From: Ruminococcus flavefaciens | GTDB taxonomy: Bacteria > Bacillota > Clostridia > Oscillospirales > Ruminococcaceae | NCBI GenBank assembly: GCA_023667045.1 | Contig: JAMPAU010000002.1 | Coordinates: forward strand, 266,842 to 330,841 | Direction: 5' to 3' | DNA: 64,000 bases | Shown here: one piece after another, positions 45,539 through 53,397 of the stretch | How the letters are laid out: each line of letters opens with the position of its first letter | How positions within the stretch are numbered: position 1 is the stretch's first letter | Program-made: the position numbers and the translations under genes | Notes under the pieces: generated by a model | Told to the model about the DNA's origin: nothing | The model's input: only the letters and a program-made list of their open reading frames with translations | Databases searched by the model: none

Positions 45539-47857
45539 ATGCGTTCAAAATATATACACATCAGACAGCATGATGAAAAAGACTGCGGAGCAGCTTGTCT
45601 TTCAATGATTGCATCGTATTATAAACTAAAACTGCCAATATCAAAATACCGTGAGCTGATTCAGGTGGATAATCAGGGAGCAAATATATACGGCATTGTA
45701 ACGGGTGCAGAACAAATCGGATTTACGGCTGACGCTCTTGAGGGTTCTCTACAGGAACTTGAAGAAGAAATGCAGGAAAACCAATCTTTAAATCAGCCAT
45801 TTATTGCAAGAATAGTCAATCAAGAAGGATATGAGCATTTTATTGTGGTTTTCAGCTATGATATACAGCATGACCGACTTATTATAGGCGACCCCGCTAA
45901 AATGAAAATATCGGAAATGTCAAGAAAGGATTTTGAGGAATGCTGGCAGGAGCAGGTGATAACATTTCAGCCGAATGAAAACTTTAAAGCTGTGGACGAA
46001 TCAAAAGGTATTCTTTCAAGATTTTTCAGCTATATTCTTGTTCAGAAAAAAATGCTTGCTATGATTTTTGTTATATCGCTTATTGTATCGGGTATAAATA
46101 TGTTCGGAACAGTTATTTTTCAGTACGTTATTGACAGTGCCACCCATGTGTCAGAATCGGCAATGACAGAAGAAGAAATAGCTGAATATGAGGGTGAAGA
46201 ACATGACCACGACCATGAGCATGAAGAAGATGATGAACATGAATCAGACGAATCAAGTTTCTATGGAAAAGCAATGGCAAAAATAAGCGTTATATTCAGT
46301 AATTTAAATGTTGTCTGCATTGCAATTCTCGGTCTGTATCTTCTGAAAAGTATCATCAGAATTTTCCGTAGCCGTATGCTTGCTGTAATGACAAAAAATA
46401 TAAACGTTCCTTTGCTTACTAATTTTTACAATCACATGATGGACTTACCGGCAGGATTTTTTGGTACAAGAAAGTCGGGCGAACTTATTTCAAGATTCCA
46501 GAATGCCGACGAAATCAAAAACGCTATTTCTTCTGCCACGCTTACAGTTATGCTTGACAGTCTCATGGCTGTTATCTTTGGAGTTATTCTGTTTTTCATA
46601 AGTAAAACGCTGTTCTTCATAACTCTTGTTACAATATTTATTTACGGCGTAGTGATGTTTATTTTCAAGAACCCCATAAGAAATATAAATTATGAAATAA
46701 TGGAAAACGACGCTCATCTTACTTCATATCTTAAAGAAACTATTGAGGGCGTGAATACTGTCAAGGCTAATCAGTATAATTCTGTTGTAAAAGAAAGGCT
46801 GAAAGAACTTGTCAACAGAAAAGAAGACAAATGTATAGAGGGTTCTGTAATCGGCGGAATACAGTATGCAATTGTTGAGTTTATCAGTTCTGCTTCTGTT
46901 GTCGCATTGCTGTGGACAGGTGCATATCTCTGCACAGTAAATACAATTACCATAGGAGCGTTGTTTACATTCTACTATATGATTGATTATTTTCTTAGTC
47001 CTGTCAGCAATCTGATAGACCTCCAACCACAGCTACAGACTGCATTAGTTGCCGCAGAACGTCTTAACGATATTCTTGATACTGAAACTGAAAAAGATAC
47101 AGGGGATAAAGATTTCTGCAACGGCGACATCTGCATTGAAAATCTTACATTTCGTTACGGAAACAGAAACGATGTTTTAAAAAATATCAGTATGTCTGTT
47201 AAGAAAGGTCAGAAAGTTGCCGTTATAGGTGAAAGTGGCTGTGGTAAAACAACGCTTGCAAAACTGCTGATGCGTTTCTATGAACAGAATCAAGGCAGTA
47301 TTATGATAGATAATACTGATATATCTGAATTTTCATTTGAAAGCTACAGAAATCATGTATCATATATATCTCAGGATATGTTTCTTTTTTCCGATACTGT
47401 CCGTAATAATCTGCTGATTGGAAATGATAATGTTACAGACGAGGAATTTTATAACATCTGTGAACTTTGCTGTATTGACGATTTTGTACAGGAAATGCCT
47501 ATGGAATATGATACAATGCTTGAAGAATCCGGTACAAATTTATCTGTCGGTCAGAGACAGAGGCTGATAATTGCAAGGGCATTGCTGAGGAAGCCGGATA
47601 TTCTGATTATGGACGAGGCAACCAGCAATCTTGATTCCGTTACAGAATCATGCATACAGAATGCAATAAACGTTTTAGGTGAAAATATGACCTGTATAAT
47701 TATTGCCCACAGACTTTCGACAATAAAAAACTGTGACAATATTTGCGTTATGCAGGACGGTACAATAAAGGAATGCGGAACTCATGACGAACTGATACAG
47801 CTTGGCGGACTTTATTATAATTATTACAGTCAGCAGTCATCGGATTCTAATTTATAA
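45539..47857 (+). CDS. C39-peptidase-containing ABC exporter (PCAT)
   Basis: 772 aa. The start at 45539 follows AGAGGTG; the longer frame from 45473 lies in the terminator. The N-terminal C39 domain (1-150) has the triad Cys16 in DEKDCGAAC, His100 in GYEHF and Asp118 in GDP, so it can cut double-glycine leaders. A six-helix membrane domain spans about 165-500. The ATPase has Walker A GESGCGKTT, signature LSVGQRQR and Walker B ILIMDEATS. Between helices 1 and 2 lies an acidic His-rich loop (residues 203-241; His at 222, 224, 226, 228 and 234) on the predicted outer face, unusual for this family and suggestive of Zn or another metal. It most likely matures and exports the upstream 61-aa peptide. 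Confidence 0.92.
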   Translation: MRSKYIHIRQHDEKDCGAACLSMIASYYKLKLPISKYRELIQVDNQGANIYGIVTGAEQIGFTADALEGSLQELEEEMQENQSLNQPFIARIVNQEGYEHFIVVFSYDIQHDRLIIGDPAKMKISEMSRKDFEECWQEQVITFQPNENFKAVDESKGILSRFFSYILVQKKMLAMIFVISLIVSGINMFGTVIFQYVIDSATHVSESAMTEEEIAEYEGEEHDHDHEHEEDDEHESDESSFYGKAMAKISVIFSNLNVVCIAILGLYLLKSIIRIFRSRMLAVMTKNINVPLLTNFYNHMMDLPAGFFGTRKSGELISRFQNADEIKNAISSATLTVMLDSLMAVIFGVILFFISKTLFFITLVTIFIYGVVMFIFKNPIRNINYEIMENDAHLTSYLKETIEGVNTVKANQYNSVVKERLKELVNRKEDKCIEGSVIGGIQYAIVEFISSASVVALLWTGAYLCTVNTITIGALFTFYYMIDYFLSPVSNLIDLQPQLQTALVAAERLNDILDTETEKDTGDKDFCNGDICIENLTFRYGNRNDVLKNISMSVKKGQKVAVIGESGCGKTTLAKLLMRFYEQNQGSIMIDNTDISEFSFESYRNHVSYISQDMFLFSDTVRNNLLIGNDNVTDEEFYNICELCCIDDFVQEMPMEYDTMLEESGTNLSVGQRQRLIIARALLRKPDILIMDEATSNLDSVTESCIQNAINVLGENMTCIIIAHRLSTIKNCDNICVMQDGTIKECGTHDELIQLGGLYYNYYSQQSSDSNL

Positions 47858-47864
47858 AAAATAA

Positions 47865-47898
47865 TGAGCAGGATTTTTTACGTCCTGCTCAGTTTTTT
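47865..47898. terminator. Bidirectional terminator after the exporter
   Basis: TGAGCAGGA (47865-47873) pairs perfectly with TCCTGCTCA (47883-47891) around TTTTTTACG, with an A-rich left flank and T7 on the right. It also ends the leftward thyX-U32 transcript. Nearly a copy of the hairpin at 42340-42371. Confidence 0.88.
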
Positions 47899-49115
47899 TA
47901 TTTTGTTTCCTTGCGTATAACTGTACCCGTTGGGAAAGTCAAATCAGACTTAAAGGAAAATTTCATCATAGCGTGATTAGCTGTCTGTATTTCCTCGCCT
48001 TTTTCGTCATAGAGAGTATCAAGAGTTAAAGTCACAGGCTTTGCGGACGGTGCGAGCAGTTCAACTGTATCACCTGCAAAGAATCTGTTACGCTGTGTAC
48101 AGTAAACAGTACCGTTTTCGCACTTTTCAACAACCGCCACAACGTCGTAATTCCGTATGTAACCGCTGTTTTCATAGTACTGTGAGTTTTCGGGAGTGCC
48201 GAAGAAAAAACCGTTGCAGTATTTTCTGTGGCTCACCTTGTAAACCTCGTCTCTAATCCAGTCGGGAAGTATGAAATTATCGGGATTCTTATAATATTCA
48301 TCAACTGCCATTCTGTAGGCGTTAGTGACTACTGTCACATAATATGCAGACTTTGCACGTCCCTCAATTTTAAGGCTGTTAACTCCGGCTTTTGCGAGCT
48401 TATCAATGTGTTCAATCATACACATATCTTTAGCATTAAGAATGTAAGTTCCTTTTTCGTCCTCAAATATCGGGAAAAACTCATTAGGTCTTTTTTCCTC
48501 AACAAGATGATAACCCCACCTGCACGGCTGTGCGCATTCGCCACGGTTAGCGTCACGGTTTACAAGATACTGTGAAAGAAGACATCTTCCGGAAAAAGAT
48601 ACGCACATAGCACCATGTACAAAAGTTTCTATTTCCATATCGGGACTTGTTTTAGCACGGATTTCAGCTATTTCTTCGAGTGTAAGTTCACGTGCGAGAA
48701 CTATTCTTTTAGCACCCATGTTGTATAACTCACGTGCAGTGATGTAATTCACAACGCCCGTCTGTGTAGAAATGTGTATTTCCATATCCGGAGCGTATTT
48801 CTTGATTAAAGCAAGCAACCCTATATCAGCCACTATGAGTGCGTCAACTTCAGCTTCCACTGCCTCACGTACAAACTGCTCAAACTGTGGGATTTCATTG
48901 TTTCTGGGCAGAGTATTGCAGGTAAGATAGACTTTTATTCCCTTTGCATGAGCCGACTGTACGGCGGTTACAAGCTGGTCAAAGTCAAAATTAAGAGGAG
49001 AAGACCTCATGCCGAATTGTTTTCTTCCGAGATATACAGCGTCAGCACCGTAATTTATACAGGCGTTGAAACGTTCTTCATCGCCTGCCGGAGCAAGAAC
49101 TTCAAGCTTATTCAT
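47898..49115 (-). CDS. U32-family protein, TrhP/YrrO-like (tRNA hydroxylation)
   Basis: 405 aa. Start at MNKLEVLAPAGD (49115), preceded by AGAGAGG inside mltG; the gene overlaps mltG by eight bases. EVLAPAGDEERFNACINYGA, AVYLGRKQFGMR near residue 27, the signature FVHGAMCVSFSGRCLLSQY near residue 165, and ANRGECAQPCRWGY near residue 190 mark U32 proteins and the cysteines that bind iron-sulfur. Neighbouring mltG recalls the Bacillus yrrL-yrrM-yrrN-yrrO order, where the U32 members make 5-hydroxyuridine at tRNA position 34. A peptidase role was the older annotation. No second U32 gene is adjacent. Confidence 0.88.
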   Translation of the reverse strand: MNKLEVLAPAGDEERFNACINYGADAVYLGRKQFGMRSSPLNFDFDQLVTAVQSAHAKGIKVYLTCNTLPRNNEIPQFEQFVREAVEAEVDALIVADIGLLALIKKYAPDMEIHISTQTGVVNYITARELYNMGAKRIVLARELTLEEIAEIRAKTSPDMEIETFVHGAMCVSFSGRCLLSQYLVNRDANRGECAQPCRWGYHLVEEKRPNEFFPIFEDEKGTYILNAKDMCMIEHIDKLAKAGVNSLKIEGRAKSAYYVTVVTNAYRMAVDEYYKNPDNFILPDWIRDEVYKVSHRKYCNGFFFGTPENSQYYENSGYIRNYDVVAVVEKCENGTVYCTQRNRFFAGDTVELLAPSAKPVTLTLDTLYDEKGEEIQTANHAMMKFSFKSDLTFPTGTVIRKETK

Positions 49116-50424
49116 CATTTTCAGCCTCTCTTTCGGCTTCACGTGATGCAATAATGTATTCGTCAACCTGATTTTCTACCATTGCCTGATATTCTTCATG
49201 TTCGCCGAGAGTTTCAGAGAAGTATGTCTGACCTGTGTAGATATTTGCGATAAAGTAGAAGTAGTTACTTTCTACATTTTCAAGAACAGCGTCGATAGCC
49301 TCAATACCCGGATTACATATAGCTCCCGGAGGAAGTCCAGGACTTACATATGTATCATAGGAATCAACAATAGTTTTGTCGTATACGTCCATTCTTGTTC
49401 TTACAAACTCAGAGTAGTTTGAAGTAGGGTCTGACTGGAGCAGAGGGAATACGTCGGCATTTCTTAATCTGTTCCAAAAAACAGAGGCGACATAAAGCAT
49501 TGTGTCGGTATTGGCTGCCTCTTTCTGAACGACTGAGGCGAAAGTTATAAGCTGGTCGAGTGAGAGACCGAGACTTTCCATTTTTGCATATCTTTCATCA
49601 GTCATCTTGTTATCGAAGTTAAGATAGATTTTCTGGCATACCTGCTCCGGACTCATATTTTCATAGAAGAAATACGTATCGGGGAATAAATAACCCTCCA
49701 TACGATAGAATTTAAGAGAAGTATCTGTAGGAAGTCTGTTTTCAAAATCAAATCCGAGACCGCCGGAATTGAAATAGAAAATAAATTCATCAGCAGAGCA
49801 TACGCTGTTTTGTTCAAGAATCTGTGCTGCCTCAAATATTGTACAGCCCTCTGGGAAAGTAACTTCAACTGTTTCCTGTTCTTCTTCAGTAATGCTTGTA
49901 AGTTCAGTTATTATAGTTTCATAAGCCATATTAGGACGTACAAAATGTTCTCCGGCTATATAGCTTGAATCAGACTTTCTTAGACGGCTGAAAAGCTGGA
50001 AACATTCGGGAGATTTTATAATTCCTTCGTCCTTGAGGAGTTCAGAGATTTCAATCGTTGAAGCGCCCTCCGGAATAACAATCAGCTTTGTACTGTCGCT
50101 TTTGCCGATACCAAGCATATCACGTCCGAAAGCTATGATAACAAGCGAAAGGCATATTGACACAGCGAATATAAAAGTAGTGAGAATAATAATTCCGGGC
50201 AGACGACTGCGTTTTTTCTTTTTCTTCTTTTTTCTTTTTCTTGGTACTTCCCGAATCGGCTCGGGTTCAGGCTCATAATATTCCTCCGGTTCATAGCTGT
50301 CTTCCTGCTGTGAATAATCGTCGTAATCGTCAATCAGTGGGACAGGTTCGCTGAACTGTTCTTCCGGAATATTTTCGTCATTAATGTCTTCATTCAGAAT
50401 TTCGTTGTCTTCTTTGTTCTGCAT
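49108..50424 (-). CDS. mltG: Endolytic murein transglycosylase MltG
   Basis: 438 aa. A long acidic cytoplasmic N-terminus (1-65) is followed by a Lys/Arg cluster (KRKKKKKKKR), one membrane helix (about 75-97), a LysM-like segment (VIPEGASTIEISELLKDEGI near residue 118) and the YceG catalytic domain, with the active Glu in ASVVQKEAANTD near residue 295 and SDPTSNYSEF later. It cuts nascent glycan strands. It overlaps the cyclo-ligase gene at its 5' end and the U32 gene at its 3' end. The highly acidic cytoplasmic tail is longer than in E. coli. Confidence 0.94.
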   Translation of the reverse strand: MQNKEDNEILNEDINDENIPEEQFSEPVPLIDDYDDYSQQEDSYEPEEYYEPEPEPIREVPRKRKKKKKKKRSRLPGIIILTTFIFAVSICLSLVIIAFGRDMLGIGKSDSTKLIVIPEGASTIEISELLKDEGIIKSPECFQLFSRLRKSDSSYIAGEHFVRPNMAYETIITELTSITEEEQETVEVTFPEGCTIFEAAQILEQNSVCSADEFIFYFNSGGLGFDFENRLPTDTSLKFYRMEGYLFPDTYFFYENMSPEQVCQKIYLNFDNKMTDERYAKMESLGLSLDQLITFASVVQKEAANTDTMLYVASVFWNRLRNADVFPLLQSDPTSNYSEFVRTRMDVYDKTIVDSYDTYVSPGLPPGAICNPGIEAIDAVLENVESNYFYFIANIYTGQTYFSETLGEHEEYQAMVENQVDEYIIASREAEREAENDE

Positions 50425-50968
50425 GACAGAGTATCATCCTTTCTGGTGTAACTATATAATCAGCCTGTATATCATGAGACATGACAGGCAGATTTTCTGT
50501 AATAATTTCCTCATAGGAGAGGGCGGTTTTATGTATCTGCGGATATTTCTGTAAAAACCTGTCGTAATAGCCTCCGCCATAACCAAGCCTTGCACCGTCG
50601 GGAGTAAAAGCAAGTCCGGGCAGTACGCACAGGGTATTTTCAGTTATTGCAGGCTGGGGCAGGGAACTGTCCGGCTCATATATGCCATACATACCTTTAT
50701 GGAGTTCGCTGAGGGATTCTACGATGTGAAATGTCATAACGCCGTCTTTGTGCGATACAGGAAAAGCAACGGTACATTTCCCGAAAATATCTCCGGCAAT
50801 GGATAGAGTATCGATTTCAGAGCCGAAAGAAGCATATAAAAGTACAGTATCAGTATTTCTGAGAGTTTTAAGAAAATTATTCCGGATAATAATATCTTTT
50901 CCTGTCTTGTCCGGAATATTTTTTCTTATCTCTGAAAATTTTTTCCGCAGTAATTTTTTATCTTCCAT
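50390..50968 (-). CDS. 5-formyltetrahydrofolate cyclo-ligase
   Basis: 192 aa. Converts 5-formyl-THF to 5,10-methenyl-THF with ATP. The N-terminal KKLLRKKFSEIRKNIPD and the signature GARLGYGGGYYDRFL near residue 130 are typical of MTHFS/YgfA. It overlaps mltG by 35 bases and follows the DJ-1 gene by two bases. Being in the same transcript as thyX fits a folate theme, since ThyX consumes methylene-THF. Confidence 0.93.
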   Translation of the reverse strand: MEDKKLLRKKFSEIRKNIPDKTGKDIIIRNNFLKTLRNTDTVLLYASFGSEIDTLSIAGDIFGKCTVAFPVSHKDGVMTFHIVESLSELHKGMYGIYEPDSSLPQPAITENTLCVLPGLAFTPDGARLGYGGGYYDRFLQKYPQIHKTALSYEEIITENLPVMSHDIQADYIVTPERMILCHAEQRRQRNSE

Positions 50969-50970
50969 AA

Positions 50971-51513
50971 TTAATCGCAGAGAATAGAGGCACGCTGTTT
51001 TCTGCTTTCTTCTTCAGAGACAGCTTTTTCAACGAGTTTCAGACCAAATTCAATTGCAACGCCTGCACCACGTGCAGTAATAAAAATACCGTCTTCTGCA
51101 ACTGCACCGTCGCCGATTACAGCACCCTCTAACTGACTTTCAAAACCAGTATAGCAGACAGCCTTTTTACCTCTGAGCAGACCCTTGTGACCGAGAATTG
51201 ACGGAGCTGCACAGATAGCACCTATAAACCTGTTGTTCTGTATACAGTAGTCGATAGCTTTCTGTACGCAGTCAGACTTTTCAAGGTTGAGAGTGCCGGG
51301 CATACCGCCGGGAAGTACAATCATTTCGAGGTTGCCGTCAAGGGTTATTTCCTCTGCTGTAGTATCTGCAACAACAGGTATGCCGTGCGAACCCTTTATA
51401 GTCTGACCGCCCACACCGACAGTAACCACTTTCTTTCCGGAACGTCTGAGCAGGTCAACGGGTGCTAAGGCTTCAGTTTCTTCAAAGCCCTCTGCAAGAA
51501 AAACATAAATCAT
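50971..51513 (-). CDS. DJ-1/PfpI family protein
   Basis: 180 aa, a single DJ-1 domain. EGFEETEALAPVDLLRR near residue 8 holds the conserved Glu. The nucleophile elbow is GAICAAPSILG near residue 97 (Cys about 100), and VLPGGMPGTLNL lies near residue 66. Members act as glyoxalases or deglycases or as redox-sensing proteins; which applies here is not visible. Shine-Dalgarno AAAGGAC. Fifteen bases follow the DUF2156 gene. Confidence 0.9.
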   Translation of the reverse strand: MIYVFLAEGFEETEALAPVDLLRRSGKKVVTVGVGGQTIKGSHGIPVVADTTAEEITLDGNLEMIVLPGGMPGTLNLEKSDCVQKAIDYCIQNNRFIGAICAAPSILGHKGLLRGKKAVCYTGFESQLEGAVIGDGAVAEDGIFITARGAGVAIEFGLKLVEKAVSEEESRKQRASILCD

Positions 51514-51528
51514 AATAAAAAAGTCCTT

Positions 51529-52410
51529 TCATTTGAAATTTATAATATATTTTTTGAGAAGAAAAGCAGGGTGATAGGAGAGTTTGGCTTTACGCAGACC
51601 CTCTATTCCCAAGTCTTCCTCACGATTGACATAATGGTAATCCCGACAGGCAGAAGACACAAACAGATTATTTATTGCCGTATATATTCCGGAAAAATTC
51701 CTGTCTGCCTTTTCAGTATGTACACAAAAAGTTTCAGAATTAAGTCGCTCGCCTATGGTCACGGCAACAACTTTTCCGCCTATGCGTATAATACCGCCCG
51801 AAAGACCGAGTTTGTCAAAATAGCTGAAATAGGTGTTTATTGCGTATTGTTCTGCAACAGAAGAATAATCCTGATATTTGTTATTATAGTCTTCAGTGCA
51901 GAAAGAAATACAGTCGTCAAAATCCTTTTCGGAAATCATGGAAAACTCATAGTCAAGAGACCGGAAATGTTTCAGATGATTTCTTTTTGAGTGATATTTT
52001 TTTCCGGAAAGTCTGGTAAGGTCTGACGTAAGATATATATAGTCTGAACTGTCACGGTCGTATTCAACTGTAAATTCTTCTGGAAAGAGTTCACTGAAAA
52101 TGGGCAGATATTTTTCTGTCACTCCGATAATCTTCAAAGGAACACCTAAAGAGTAAGTATGTTTTTTAAGTTCCGTAAAAATCTCCCTGTAATCGCCTTT
52201 TCCGGACGGAAAAACAAAATAGGGGGTATTTTCAGCAGTCTGTGAGCATACTATGTAGAAGTCTTTATAGAATGATATTTTTGAATCGGCGAGACGTTTC
52301 CAAGCCATATTGTTTGCAAAAGTATATTCACAGCCCATGAAGTCTGATTCCGCAAGACATCTGTTTATATGTTCCTTGTCTGATATGTCAATATCCCTAA
52401 AATCAAGCAT
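51529..52410 (-). CDS. DUF2156 protein (lysyl-PG-synthetase-like GNAT fold)
   Basis: 293 aa. The ATG at 52410 was preferred because AAAGGCG is eleven bases upstream. The sequence matches the DUF2156 domain, related to the catalytic half of MprF and FemX aminoacyltransferases: FANNMAWKRLADSKISFYKD near residue 36, KYHSKRNHLKHFRSLDYEFS near residue 137, and a C-terminal HTEKADRNFSGIYTAINNLF followed by NREEDLGIEGLRKAKLSYHP. Soluble, without the MprF flippase. Stand-alone members are uncharacterised. It overlaps thyX. Confidence 0.85.
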   Translation of the reverse strand: MLDFRDIDISDKEHINRCLAESDFMGCEYTFANNMAWKRLADSKISFYKDFYIVCSQTAENTPYFVFPSGKGDYREIFTELKKHTYSLGVPLKIIGVTEKYLPIFSELFPEEFTVEYDRDSSDYIYLTSDLTRLSGKKYHSKRNHLKHFRSLDYEFSMISEKDFDDCISFCTEDYNNKYQDYSSVAEQYAINTYFSYFDKLGLSGGIIRIGGKVVAVTIGERLNSETFCVHTEKADRNFSGIYTAINNLFVSSACRDYHYVNREEDLGIEGLRKAKLSYHPAFLLKKYIINFK

Positions 52411-53185
52411 TGCCGTCATCGCCTTTTAGATTGCTGAAATATTCTCTCACCTGTGATATTTTACCGCAAGTCATTTTACCCTCCGGACATTTCCCCTCTG
52501 AAACGCACGACGGACCAGCATGACGGAAAATATCTGGAGCGACTTCAAGACAGATTTTAAGCATTTCATCAGCAACGGCACGTATTTCCCACTGAGCCCT
52601 GTTACAGCACCTGTGGCGGAAGAAGTTAAACAGCGAGCGTGCGTTCATTGTGACGACAATTTTAGTCTCACAGGCATTCGGCAGTATAAATCTTGCGTCT
52701 TCGTTGGCGGTTTTGCGTGCTTTGGAGAGGGCGGTTTTCTCGTCAAGACCGTTCTGCATGAGATTCTTTTTATGATATTCTGTGAGCAGGTCTGCAATTC
52801 TGCTGTAGCTTTTGGAAATTTCCTCAATAATCCTGATATATTCTTCCTCAGCCTCCGGAACTTCCTCTACAGCCGGAGGAGTGACGAACTCAAAGCCGTT
52901 TTCATTTACATACCGCTGGCTTTTCTGTGAGTACGAGGCTATCCGGTGGCGGACAAGCTGATGTGAGCAGGCACGTGAAATCCCCTCTATGCCGAATGTA
53001 AAAGAGATATGTTCCATAACACTTTCATGACCGACGGAGACAAGCATTTCAATGAAGCTTTTAGTTTTTTCTTCCGTGAGACCGTCTCTCAGAGAGCCTA
53101 TGTCGCTGTCTGAATAGCACAGCTTTCCGGCAGTAGCAACGAGTTTTTCGGGTTCGGGAGTATGTGATATAAGGGTTACTTTCAT
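52403..53185 (-). CDS. thyX: Flavin-dependent thymidylate synthase
   Basis: 260 aa. Makes dTMP from dUMP using FAD, NADPH and methylene-THF. The diagnostic RHRIASYSQKSQRY (ThyX motif RHRxxSxxxxSxRY) is at about residues 80-93, HESVMEHISFTFG just before it, and SLFNFFRHRCCNRAQWEIR near residue 185 carries the FAD- and dUMP-binding Arg residues. First gene of a six-gene leftward run. Confidence 0.96.
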   Translation of the reverse strand: MKVTLISHTPEPEKLVATAGKLCYSDSDIGSLRDGLTEEKTKSFIEMLVSVGHESVMEHISFTFGIEGISRACSHQLVRHRIASYSQKSQRYVNENGFEFVTPPAVEEVPEAEEEYIRIIEEISKSYSRIADLLTEYHKKNLMQNGLDEKTALSKARKTANEDARFILPNACETKIVVTMNARSLFNFFRHRCCNRAQWEIRAVADEMLKICLEVAPDIFRHAGPSCVSEGKCPEGKMTCGKISQVREYFSNLKGDDGNA

Positions 53186-53221
53186 ATTAAGACCTCCGCT
53201 TATGAGAATACATATATTCTT

Positions 53222-53250
53222 ATTTTACCATTTCCGGAGTTATAAGTCAA
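53222..53250 (-). promoter_or_regulatory. Promoter of the thyX operon
   Basis: Minus strand: TTGACT, 17-base spacer, TAAAAT. The start has Shine-Dalgarno CGGAGG. Confidence 0.75.
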
Positions 53251-53330
53251 GGCAGGTACGGAAATAAATTAAGATAATATTTTTAAAAAATAAAAAATGT
53301 GAAAGAATGAAAAAATTTTCAAATGGGTAT

Positions 53331-53359
53331 GGACATTTGAATAAAAAAGTTGTATAATA
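53331..53359 (+). promoter_or_regulatory. Promoter of the PrsA-like lipoprotein gene
   Basis: TGGACA, 17-base spacer, TATAAT, 38 bases before the start, which has Shine-Dalgarno ATGGAGGAA. Confidence 0.75.
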
Positions 53360-53397
53360 AATTAGTATCTGTAAATTTTAATGGAGGAATGTTTAAA

